DNA of 64,000 nt, from the NCBI GenBank assembly GCA_035471785.1, contig DATIPQ010000145.1:18167-82166 (forward strand), given 5' to 3'. Both the position numbers and the translations under genes were made by a program. The DNA is from Acidobacteriota bacterium. Its GTDB lineage: Bacteria > Acidobacteriota > UBA6911 > RPQK01 > DATIPO01. Below the pieces are notes generated by a model. The model ran no database searches and was not told the DNA's origin. It was given only the letters and a program-made list of their open reading frames with translations. This document shows, piece after piece, positions 54,804 through 62,180 of this stretch (positions are counted from its first letter, which is position 1; the number at the start of each line of letters is the position of its first letter).

Positions 54804-55811
54804 TTAGGGGCGCAGCAAGACCTTGAGGACGCCCGCCTGAGCTGCTTTGCGCAAGGCCTCTTGCGCCTCTTCCAGGGGAAACACCTCATCGATCAGATCG
54901 CGCGGATCGATCCGTCCCGATTCAAGCAGCCGCAGCGCCGCTGCAAAGGGGCCGCAGCGGGAACCCAGCAGTTGAATCTCGTCGACCACGATGCGGGAGA
55001 AGTCGATGGCGGCAGCAGGCCCGGCGCCCGCTCCGCCCGAGACCTGAGCATAGGTGCTCTTGAGGATGACGCGTCCTCTGGGCTTGACGGCATGCAGAGC
55101 CGCGGCCAGCCCCTCCGGCGAGCCGGTGGCCTCGACCGCCACCTCATAGGAGCGGCCGGGGACGGCTTCGGGAGCCAGCGGCTGAATGCCATGTCGGGAC
55201 AGCAACAGGGCTTGAGAGGCGTGCTTGGCCGAAACCTGCAGGCGGCAACCGCTATCGAGGAGCACGCGGGCGATCAACTGTCCCAGGCGTCCGGCACCCA
55301 CCACCAGCACGCTTTCGTGGGCAGAAATGCAGCCTGTCTCCTGCACCTGAAGAGCCGCGGCCAGAGGCTCGCAGAAGACGGCCGCCTCGTCTGAGAGCCT
55401 GTCGTCCACCGGATGCAGGTTGCAGGCCGGCAGGCGAAGCCGCTCGGCAAAGGCGCCGCCTCGTCCGCGGATGCCTGTCACCGTGCGCGAGGGGCAGTGG
55501 CGGGCGCAGTCCGGCGATGGCTGGGGACAGTCCTGGCAGGGCACGTTGATCTCTCCCACCACCCGGCGCCGCTTCCAGGACAGGCCGGAGGCAGGCCGCG
55601 GCAACTCCGCCACTTCTCCTTGGTCCTCCAATTGGGCCACGAACTCATGCCCAAGTATGCCCTCGAAGCCGGCGTAGCCTCGGACCAACTGCAAGTCGGT
55701 TCCGCAGACTCCCGCCAGCAGCACCTTCATCGCCAACCCCTCCCGGAAGGGCGGTTCGGGGGCGTCGGGGCGGAACGCCGCCTTTCCTTGACTCAGCCAA
55801 ACCGCTTTCAT
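54804..55811 (-). CDS. Zinc-type medium-chain alcohol dehydrogenase family protein
   Basis: NAD(P)-dependent oxidoreductase of the medium-chain family. The catalytic-zinc region includes GVCGTDLQL (Cys ligand) and ILGHEFVA; the structural-zinc region is represented by CQDCPQPSPDCARHC. The nucleotide-binding motif is LVVGAGRLGQLIARVLLDSG. The length of 335 residues is on the short side. It resembles threonine or sorbitol dehydrogenase-like members, but the substrate is not predictable. The C-terminal lobe (DEVFPLEEAQEALRKAAQAG) is normal. It diverges from the kinase-like gene on the other strand. Confidence 0.85.
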   Translation of the reverse strand: MKAVWLSQGKAAFRPDAPEPPFREGLAMKVLLAGVCGTDLQLVRGYAGFEGILGHEFVAQLEDQGEVAELPRPASGLSWKRRRVVGEINVPCQDCPQPSPDCARHCPSRTVTGIRGRGGAFAERLRLPACNLHPVDDRLSDEAAVFCEPLAAALQVQETGCISAHESVLVVGAGRLGQLIARVLLDSGCRLQVSAKHASQALLLSRHGIQPLAPEAVPGRSYEVAVEATGSPEGLAAALHAVKPRGRVILKSTYAQVSGGAGAGPAAAIDFSRIVVDEIQLLGSRCGPFAAALRLLESGRIDPRDLIDEVFPLEEAQEALRKAAQAGVLKVLLRP

Positions 55812-55906
55812 GAAGCTCCTTCTACCCTTCGATGCCGCAGCATAGCATCCCCCCGCTCTCCGTCTCCAGGCTCATCAAACGGCGGCCTCGGGTTAAGATA
55901 AAGGAC

Positions 55907-56464
55907 ATGCTGATCGGACTGACGGGACGCAACGGAGCGGGCAAAGGCGAGGTCGCGGCCTTCTTCAAGAAGAAGGGCTTTCGCTTTTACTCCCTCTCCG
56001 ACGTCATCCGCGACGAGATCCGCAAACGCGGGGAGGCCGTCACCCGCGGGCAATTGGTGGAGACCGGCAACCGCCTGCGCGCCGAGTTCGGCCACGACGT
56101 CCTGGCCCGCCGCGTGCGCGACAGGCTGGACGGCACCGACAATTGCGTCATCGACTCCATCCGCCTTCCCGAAGAGGTGGAGGCCTTGCGAACTCTGCCC
56201 GGATTCCTCATGCTTTCCGTCGAAGCCGAACCCGAGATCCGCTACCAGCGGGTCTTGCAGCGGGGACGCGAAAGCGACCCCCAGACTCTGGAAGAGTTCC
56301 TCGAACTGGAAGGCCTGGAACTGGCCAAGCCCGGTTCGGGCCGCCAACAACTGGCCGAGACAGCCAAGAAAGCCGACCACCGAGTCCCCAACAACGGAAC
56401 CATCGAAGAACTCCACCGTCGCCTCGAACTCTTCCTGGGCCAACGGGAGGCCCACCAGCGCTAG
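55907..56464 (+). CDS. UPF0200-like P-loop nucleotide kinase
   Basis: A 185-residue P-loop protein starting with the Walker A LIGLTGRNGAGKGEVAAFF. SLSDVIRDEIRKRG, then VIDSIRLPEEVEAL, RVLQRGRESDPQTLEEFLE and DHRVPNNGTIEELHRRL match the UPF0200 / adenylate-kinase-like family, best known in archaea and as the N-terminal part of some dCMP-deaminase fusions. It lacks the features of bacterial dephospho-CoA kinase, although automated tools may call it that. Substrate is unproven; a (deoxy)nucleoside monophosphate is likely. ATG 55907 has AAAGGA nearby; the frame is open 25 codons upstream without a site. Confidence 0.8.
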   Translation: MLIGLTGRNGAGKGEVAAFFKKKGFRFYSLSDVIRDEIRKRGEAVTRGQLVETGNRLRAEFGHDVLARRVRDRLDGTDNCVIDSIRLPEEVEALRTLPGFLMLSVEAEPEIRYQRVLQRGRESDPQTLEEFLELEGLELAKPGSGRQQLAETAKKADHRVPNNGTIEELHRRLELFLGQREAHQR

Positions 56465-56542
56465 GCCTGCACTGACAAGCGGCCTGCAAGGATCGCTCTT
56501 TACTATGGGTGCCTTTTTTCGTTATGATGTGCATCTACAGTT

Positions 56543-56824
56543 ATGATTAACGAGCAGATACAGCCTCAGGGGCCGGACCCGGAAAAAAACGACAGCCAAG
56601 CGGAACAAGCCGAGCAGGAGGCCAGCTCGGCCCGACAATGGGTGCTGGAGGCAGCGGAGTGGGAGGCCCTGGAAGAGGTGGCCATGTCCTTTCATGGCGT
56701 AATGCGCCTGATCGACAGCCACGGTTTCGACAACTCCACCGGTGCCGAGGAGTTGCTGCGTCTCAGCTGCCGGCAATTGCAAAAGGTCCTCTCCGGCATC
56801 CGCGAGAAGGTGGAAGAAGACTAA
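56543..56824 (+). CDS. Small helical protein of unknown function
   Basis: A 93-residue polar protein. The N-terminal third is low-complexity and rich in Gln, Glu and Pro (PQGPDPEKNDSQAEQAEQEA). The rest is helical (WEALEEVAMSFHGVMRLIDSHG, AEELLRLSCRQLQKVLSGIREKV). No motif is recognisable. The ribosome site is weak, and TATGAT 20 bases before the start could be a -10 element. Codon use looks like neighbouring genes, which supports it being real. Confidence 0.5.
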   Translation: MINEQIQPQGPDPEKNDSQAEQAEQEASSARQWVLEAAEWEALEEVAMSFHGVMRLIDSHGFDNSTGAEELLRLSCRQLQKVLSGIREKVEED

Positions 56825-56887
56825 GGCGCTCCCAACCACCGTTCCGCACCTGGGAGCTGGTGGTTGGGAATTGGGCAGTTGCGCAGC

Positions 56888-57174
56888 CTAGTGCAGTGCG
56901 TCACAAGTTTTGAGCCACCCTGTAGCGTTATCCCACGCTTTCAGCGTTCGCACGTTTGCCGTCTGAAACCCAGGGTGGCGCCGCCGTCTCGCTGGCGCTC
57001 GCCGGGGCTGACCCTGGGCTGACGAATCGCTCGCCTTCAGCGAGCCCGGACTTGACTTCTAACACAGTCGCTGCCTGCCCTCCGAAGCCTTGGCGAAGGA
57101 GGGGGCTGGCGAATCTGTCCCTTTCAGACAAAAAACGGCGGCCCTGGCTCAGAACTTATGACCGGCAGCACTAG
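56888..57174 (+). repeat. Interspersed repeat copy B (287 bases, most complete)
   Basis: The element runs from CTAGTGCAGTGC to GCAGCACTAG, so its ends are short inverted repeats or a CTAG target duplication. It contains a large hairpin (CCCAGGGT at 56969-56976 with ACCCTGGG at 57011-57018), a GCTCGC/GCGAGC hairpin, and the block CCCTCCGAAGCCTTGGCGAAG (57079-57099). Its right end overlaps the stop codon of the S9 peptidase. It matches copies A and C along most of their length. Open frames across it (for example 56956-57174) are not genes. Confidence 0.9.
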
Positions 57175-59225
57175 GGTTCGATGGGCTGGTATTCGACCTT
57201 GTAGGGCGGCATGTCTCCGCCCGGGCCTTTCAGATAGTGCTCGAACCAGCGGATCGAGCGCAGGCTGTAGTCGAGGCGGGCGGCCGCCTTGCGGTTGCCG
57301 TGCTCCTCTCCGGGGTAGAGCACCAGGCGGACGGGCGCCTTTCCCCGCAGCTTGAGGTGGCGGTAAAGCTCGCGCGACTGTCCGACGTTGACGCGCGGAT
57401 CATCCTTGCCGTGCAGAATCAGCAGCGGCGTCTGGCTCTGGTCGGCGTAGTAAATCGGACTCCGCTCCAGGAAGAACTGCCAGTTGTCCCAGGGGCGCTT
57501 GCGGGCGTGGACGTAGTATTCCTCGTCGGGAATATCGGTGGTGCCCACCTTGGAGATCTTGTTGGAGATGCCCACGAACATGACTCCAGCGGCGATGCGC
57601 GAGCTGTAATAGGTGGAAAGCCAGCCCGTGGCATATCCGCCGTAGGAGCCTCCGGTGACGCCCACCTTGTCTTTATCCGCCAGGCCCGTCTCGATGAGAT
57701 GGTCGGCTGCGTCGATGAGGTCGTCGAACTCCTTGCCGGCCGGATCAGCCTGGCTGAGCTTGGAGAACTCAACGCCCCGGCCCGTGCTGCCGCGGTAGTT
57801 GGTGAAGAAGGTGGCGAATCCTCGCGCCGCCATCACCTGAGCAGGATTGGAGTAGCTGGTCAGCCAGCCGTTGTGGTGGTGCGACTCGGGTCCTCCGTGG
57901 ACCATGAGGATGAGCGGGTAACGGGTGCCCATCTGCTCGCCCAGGGGACGCACCAGAATCCCCTCCAGCTCCAATCCGTCGCGGGCCTTGAAGGAGACCA
58001 CCTCCTGGGCCCCCATTTCGCGCTCGGCCAGCCAGGGATTGCTGTCGGTCAGGCGTGAAGGGCCCATGTCGCCGTGGTTCATGGCGTAGACCTCGGACGG
58101 GTGGCCGGGCGTCTGGGCGGTCAAGGCCGCTTTCTGCCCGTCGCTGGAAAGGCTGAGAGAGCCCAGGATGGGCCCTTGCGTCTCGGTCAGCTTCTTGTGT
58201 CCGCTGCCGTCGGCCGATATCTTCTCCAGCGTGGTCCAGACGCCGGTCTCGTTGATGTACATGATGGTGTCGCCATCCTGCCAGGCGATGGCGGTGACGT
58301 GGCCCTGGTGGTTGTCGAGCAGATCTTTGAAGTCGCTGCCGTTGGAGGAGGCCACCATCAGCCGGCCCTCGCGCGGGTCGTTGATGTCGACCGACCCGAT
58401 GAAGGCGATGTGCGATCCGTCCTTCGACCAGGCCAGCTCTCCCAGCTTGCCTTCGTTGGCGTAGGTCACCAGGGTTTTGCCGTCGCCGGCATCCAGGATC
58501 ATGACGTTCTGGAGCATGTAGCGGTCGTCCACCAGCGGAGTGGGCGCGATGGAGGCCAGCAGGCGGTCGTCCACCGGCGACCAGTCGACGTCGAAGGCCG
58601 AGCCCTCGATCTCCAGGGCGCGCGGTACCTGGCCGTCGGCGAAGGCTTGGGCGATGTAGATCCGACGGGGGCGCCAGTCTTCTTCATAGATCTCCTGGTT
58701 GAAGCCCTTTTCCTCCAGTTCTTTTTCTTCTTCGGGCTTGGGTTCGGTGGCGATGATGGCCAGGCGTTTGGAATCGGGGGCCCAGGAGTAGCTTGATATG
58801 GAGCTTTTCATCTCCAGGGCCTTGCGGGCCTCGCCTCCGTCCAGCGCGATGAGGTAGAGCGCGTCGTTTTTGTCGCCTTCACGTTTGGCGGTGAAGGAGA
58901 TGTGCTTGCCGTCGGGCGTGAAAGCCACGTTGTCGGCGCCCGCCTCGTCGGTGACGAAGGGCCGCCGGCTGTCATCCCAGCGGTCGATGACCCACAGTTG
59001 GCGCAAGGCCGGTCCGTTCTCGTCCTGGAACGGGTTGCGGGGTGCCGAGAGGACGTAGGCGATGTAGCGTCCGTCGGGCGAGATGAGGGTGTCGGAGACG
59101 GACTGCAGGCGGGCTATGTCGTAGGCTGTCAGTCCGCCGTTGGCGGCGGCCAGGGCGGTCGTCCAAGCCAGCGCCAAGACCAGCAGGGCCGTCAAAAAAC
59201 GTTGGTTCGATAAGAAGCGATACAT
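57171..59225 (-). CDS. Secreted S9 prolyl oligopeptidase-family peptidase
   Basis: Serine peptidase of the S9 family, exported. A signal peptide (LTALLVLALAWTTALAAANG) precedes a beta-propeller (about 30-420, with SPDGRYIAYVLS and FTPDGKHISF repeats). The catalytic alpha/beta-hydrolase domain follows. The nucleophile is in GVTGGSYGGYATG, Asp in LLILHGKDDPRV and His in YPGEEHGNRK. It likely cleaves short peptides, such as dipeptidyl or acylaminoacyl substrates. ATG 59225 has GGGAGGGA upstream; an upstream frame extension of 20 codons is not credible. The stop codon TAG coincides with the end of repeat copy B. Confidence 0.93.
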   Translation of the reverse strand: MYRFLSNQRFLTALLVLALAWTTALAAANGGLTAYDIARLQSVSDTLISPDGRYIAYVLSAPRNPFQDENGPALRQLWVIDRWDDSRRPFVTDEAGADNVAFTPDGKHISFTAKREGDKNDALYLIALDGGEARKALEMKSSISSYSWAPDSKRLAIIATEPKPEEEKELEEKGFNQEIYEEDWRPRRIYIAQAFADGQVPRALEIEGSAFDVDWSPVDDRLLASIAPTPLVDDRYMLQNVMILDAGDGKTLVTYANEGKLGELAWSKDGSHIAFIGSVDINDPREGRLMVASSNGSDFKDLLDNHQGHVTAIAWQDGDTIMYINETGVWTTLEKISADGSGHKKLTETQGPILGSLSLSSDGQKAALTAQTPGHPSEVYAMNHGDMGPSRLTDSNPWLAEREMGAQEVVSFKARDGLELEGILVRPLGEQMGTRYPLILMVHGGPESHHHNGWLTSYSNPAQVMAARGFATFFTNYRGSTGRGVEFSKLSQADPAGKEFDDLIDAADHLIETGLADKDKVGVTGGSYGGYATGWLSTYYSSRIAAGVMFVGISNKISKVGTTDIPDEEYYVHARKRPWDNWQFFLERSPIYYADQSQTPLLILHGKDDPRVNVGQSRELYRHLKLRGKAPVRLVLYPGEEHGNRKAAARLDYSLRSIRWFEHYLKGPGGDMPPYKVEYQPIEP

Positions 59226-59296
59226 GTACCGTCCCTCCCTTTGATAATGCACTCCGCGGCGGGTACGCGGATGGTTGAGATTCAATCCCTTTTATT

Positions 59297-60247
59297 CTAG
59301 CGGTTTGAGAGCAACTGTCCCAGCGTTTGGGGGTCGACGTTCCCTCCGCACAGGACGCAGGCTACACGCGATCCCGGCGCGATCTCGACCTGCCGCGTGA
59401 GGATGGGGACCAGGGCGGCGGCGGCCGAAGCCTCGGGGACCACTTTGAGGCGCTCCAGGATCAGCGCCATGGCCTGGACGGTGTCTTCGTCCTCCACCAG
59501 CAGCACCTGCTCCACGTGGCGGCGGACCACTTCGAAGGTGTGCTCTCCGGCGAAGGGCGCCGCCAACCCGTCGCAGATGGTGTCGACGCTCTCCAGGCGG
59601 GCCGGAGACCCCTGGGCCAGGCTGTCGGTCATGGCCGGGGCGCCGCGCGGCTCGATTCCGATGATGCGGACCTCGGGACGGCGCCCCTTGAGGGCGGCGG
59701 CGATGCCGGAGATGAGTCCGCCCCCGCCGATGGTGACCAGCGCCACGTCGATTTCGGGCGCGTCCTCCAGCATCTCCAGGGCCAGGGTGCCCTGCCCGGC
59801 CATCACCAGGGGATCGTCGAAAGGGTGGACGAAGGTCAAGCCGCGCTCTTGCTGTAAACGCGCCACCTCGTCCATCAGCGGACCCTCGGTCAGGACCACC
59901 TCGCCTCCGTAAGAGCGGGTGGCCGCCACCTTGCCCGCCTTGCTCCAGGAGGGCATGACGATAGTGGCTTCGATGCCCTGCAGGCGGGCGCCGAAGGACA
60001 GGGCCTGGGCGTGGTTGCCGGAGGACATCGAAACCACCCCGCGACGCTTGTCCTCTAGGCTGAGGCTGGAGAGCTTGTTGAGCACGCCCCGCACCTTGAA
60101 GGACCCGGTCTTCTGAAACATCTCCAGCTTGAAGTGCAGGTCGAGGCCGGTCTCTTCGCTCAAAGATGCCGAGCGGACGGTGGGCGTCCGATGCAGCTTG
60201 CCCTCGATGACCCGGGCCGCCTTCTCCACGTCAGCCAGTGTGATCAT
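59297..60247 (-). CDS. Threonine/serine dehydratase-like PLP enzyme
   Basis: Fold-type II PLP enzyme resembling catabolic threonine dehydratase or serine racemase. The PLP-binding Lys is in KTGSFKVRG; the phosphate-binding loop is VTIGGGGLISGIA, and SSGNHAQALSFGARLQG is intact. The C-terminal part (DTVQAMALILERLKVVPEASAAAAL) matches the catalytic domain only, and the length of 316 residues indicates no ACT regulatory domain. ATG 60247 (MITLADVEKAARVIEG) is preferred; the frame extends 13 codons upstream. It follows the NAGPA gene on the same strand after 50 bases. Confidence 0.9.
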   Translation of the reverse strand: MITLADVEKAARVIEGKLHRTPTVRSASLSEETGLDLHFKLEMFQKTGSFKVRGVLNKLSSLSLEDKRRGVVSMSSGNHAQALSFGARLQGIEATIVMPSWSKAGKVAATRSYGGEVVLTEGPLMDEVARLQQERGLTFVHPFDDPLVMAGQGTLALEMLEDAPEIDVALVTIGGGGLISGIAAALKGRRPEVRIIGIEPRGAPAMTDSLAQGSPARLESVDTICDGLAAPFAGEHTFEVVRRHVEQVLLVEDEDTVQAMALILERLKVVPEASAAAALVPILTRQVEIAPGSRVACVLCGGNVDPQTLGQLLSNR

Positions 60248-60297
60248 AACCAGAAGCCTAGCATTGACGGGACACGGCGGCACCATCGCGCCGGGGA

Positions 60298-61434
60298 CTA
60301 CTTGAAGACTATGGCGTCGGAGACAGGGCGTTCCTGGCCGAAGTCGGAGGGGCTGTTGAGGACCTTTCCGCGGTAGACGAAGGTGGTGGAGCCGCCGCCG
60401 TCCAGGTTGAGGGCGTCTCGGCAGCCCAGTTCTTTCATGAGCGCGCCCAGCTCGGGAAGGGTCAGTCCCACGCTCAATTCAGCCTGGCGCCCGTCCACGG
60501 CCACCACCACCCATTGGCCCTGCCCGCCGAATCCCACTGCGGTGCGGGGATGCTTGTTGGTGATGAAGGTCTCGATGGTTTCTTCGGCGGAGAAGTCTTC
60601 CACCAGGCGTCCGTTGCGCAGCACCACCCCGGCGCCGCCCACGATGAAATCCATGGAGGCCCACTGCTGATCCGCCTCCTCCTCTCCCTCTTTCAAGGCC
60701 GCCGTGGCCCCCTGAGGACGGAAAGCGTAGCTGACCCCGGCCTGGTCGCCTTCCGCCAACTCAACGGCCTGGGCCTGCCTTCCGGCTGAAAGCACGTAGC
60801 CGTCTGGCGGGACAGCGAGATCGTTGCCTCCCAACGCCTTGACGCGTCCCTGCCAGAGAGCCCACTCGCGGCCTCCCGGATCGGTCAAGGTGCTGCGGTG
60901 ATAGGCCCAGGTGTAGAGGATGAGTTGGCTGTTTCCCCGCGCGCGGTTGATGCCGTCGAGGCTGATGGCGCCCGAGGACGTCTGCAGCGTCCACGACATG
61001 AGCAGGCGTCCTATCAGGGCCTGGCCGTCCCGGGTCCATCCCAGGGCTCCGCGCGGCCTGGAGGGAGAGGCGTAGAAGCCGTCTTCGATCTTGAGGACGC
61101 CCGTGGACAGGCCGTCGTAGCGTCCGCCGATGGTGAAGAAGCCGGCGTTGACTGCCGCCCGCGCCCCGCTGCGGCGGGCCATTGAAGAAACGGTCTCGCG
61201 ACCCAGGCCGTCGTTGAGGGCTCTGACCAGTTCGATCTCGGCCCGCTCGGGATCGACCCGCAGCACGTGGATGGAAAGGGGACCCTCCCGTTGCAGGTGG
61301 CGATACTCGATCCCGCGCCCCTGCCCGCTGGACGGGGCCGCTAACAGCGCGGTCAGAAGTGCCGCCCAACAAAGCTTCGCCAAGCAGGGCCGTGGTCGTG
61401 TCGGTCTCAGGGGACGATTGCCGGGTTCAAGCAT
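60298..61434 (-). CDS. Secreted NAGPA-domain (phosphodiester glycosidase) protein
   Basis: A signal peptide (CWAALLTALLAAPSSGQG), preceded by a basic extension, leads to a phosphodiester glycosidase (NAGPA) domain. Hallmarks are AAVNAGFFT, HPRTAVGFGGQGQWVVVAVDGR and the C-terminal ALNLDGGGSTTFVYRG. The enzyme class hydrolyses N-acetylglucosamine phosphodiester bonds or acts on exopolysaccharides. Substrate here is unknown. The length of 378 residues includes an insertion of about 130 residues between the first and last motif. It faces rpiA with only about 30 bases between starts. Confidence 0.88.
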   Translation of the reverse strand: MLEPGNRPLRPTRPRPCLAKLCWAALLTALLAAPSSGQGRGIEYRHLQREGPLSIHVLRVDPERAEIELVRALNDGLGRETVSSMARRSGARAAVNAGFFTIGGRYDGLSTGVLKIEDGFYASPSRPRGALGWTRDGQALIGRLLMSWTLQTSSGAISLDGINRARGNSQLILYTWAYHRSTLTDPGGREWALWQGRVKALGGNDLAVPPDGYVLSAGRQAQAVELAEGDQAGVSYAFRPQGATAALKEGEEEADQQWASMDFIVGGAGVVLRNGRLVEDFSAEETIETFITNKHPRTAVGFGGQGQWVVVAVDGRQAELSVGLTLPELGALMKELGCRDALNLDGGGSTTFVYRGKVLNSPSDFGQERPVSDAIVFK

Positions 61435-61463
61435 GTGATATAGGATAGGCCAGCCGCGGAAAA

Positions 61464-62180
61464 ATGGCCATCATGAGCGAGCGCGTGAGCCTTCAAGACC
61501 AGGAAAAGAAAGCTGCGGCCGAGGCGGCGTTGAGCTACGTCCGCGAGGGGATGTCGCTGGGATTGGGTACCGGCAGCACGGCCGCCTTTGCCGTCCGCGG
61601 ACTGGGACGCATGGTGAGGGACGGCCTGAAGATCCGCGCCGTGCCCACCTCCCGCCAGACCCGTTCGCTGGCCCGAGCCGAGGGAATTCCGCTGACCACC
61701 TTGCAGGACTGCCCCCGGCTTGACCTGACCATCGACGGGGCCGACGAGGCCGACCGCCGTTGCCGCCTCGTCAAGGGCGGCGGCGGAGCCCTCCTGCGCG
61801 AGAAGATCGTGGCTTCGGCCTCGCGGCGGATGCTGGCCATCGTCGATTCCAGCAAGCTGGTGGAGTACCTGGGCGCCTTCCCGCTGCCCGTCGAGGTGGT
61901 GCCCTTCGCCTGGCCGGTGGTGCTGCCGCGCCTGGCGGCTTTGGGATGCAGTCCGGTACTGCGCCGCCGCGGCGATGAGCCCTTTGTGACCGACGAGGGC
62001 AACTACATTATCGATTGTCCTTTCAAGACTCTCGACGATCCCAGCGGCCTGGCCGCGGAAATCAGTCCCCTGGCCGGGGTGGTCGAGCACGGGCTCTTCA
62101 TCGGTCTGTGCCATGAAGTCATCGTGGCCCGCGGCAGCAGCACCGAGACCATTTCCTGCGGGCCGGGGAATGAGCCGTGA
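61464..62180 (+). CDS. rpiA: Ribose-5-phosphate isomerase A
   Basis: Interconverts ribose-5-phosphate and ribulose-5-phosphate in the pentose phosphate path. Motifs are GLGTGSTAAFAV, TIDGADEAD, VKGGGGALLREKI and the C-terminal GVVEHGLFIG. The catalytic Asp and Glu of the family are present. The length is 238 residues. Translation starts at ATG 61464 or 61473 (MSERVSLQ). The stop overlaps the next gene by four bases (GTGA). It would process ribose phosphate released by nucleoside phosphorolysis after conversion by a phosphopentomutase. Confidence 0.95.
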   Translation: MAIMSERVSLQDQEKKAAAEAALSYVREGMSLGLGTGSTAAFAVRGLGRMVRDGLKIRAVPTSRQTRSLARAEGIPLTTLQDCPRLDLTIDGADEADRRCRLVKGGGGALLREKIVASASRRMLAIVDSSKLVEYLGAFPLPVEVVPFAWPVVLPRLAALGCSPVLRRRGDEPFVTDEGNYIIDCPFKTLDDPSGLAAEISPLAGVVEHGLFIGLCHEVIVARGSSTETISCGPGNEP

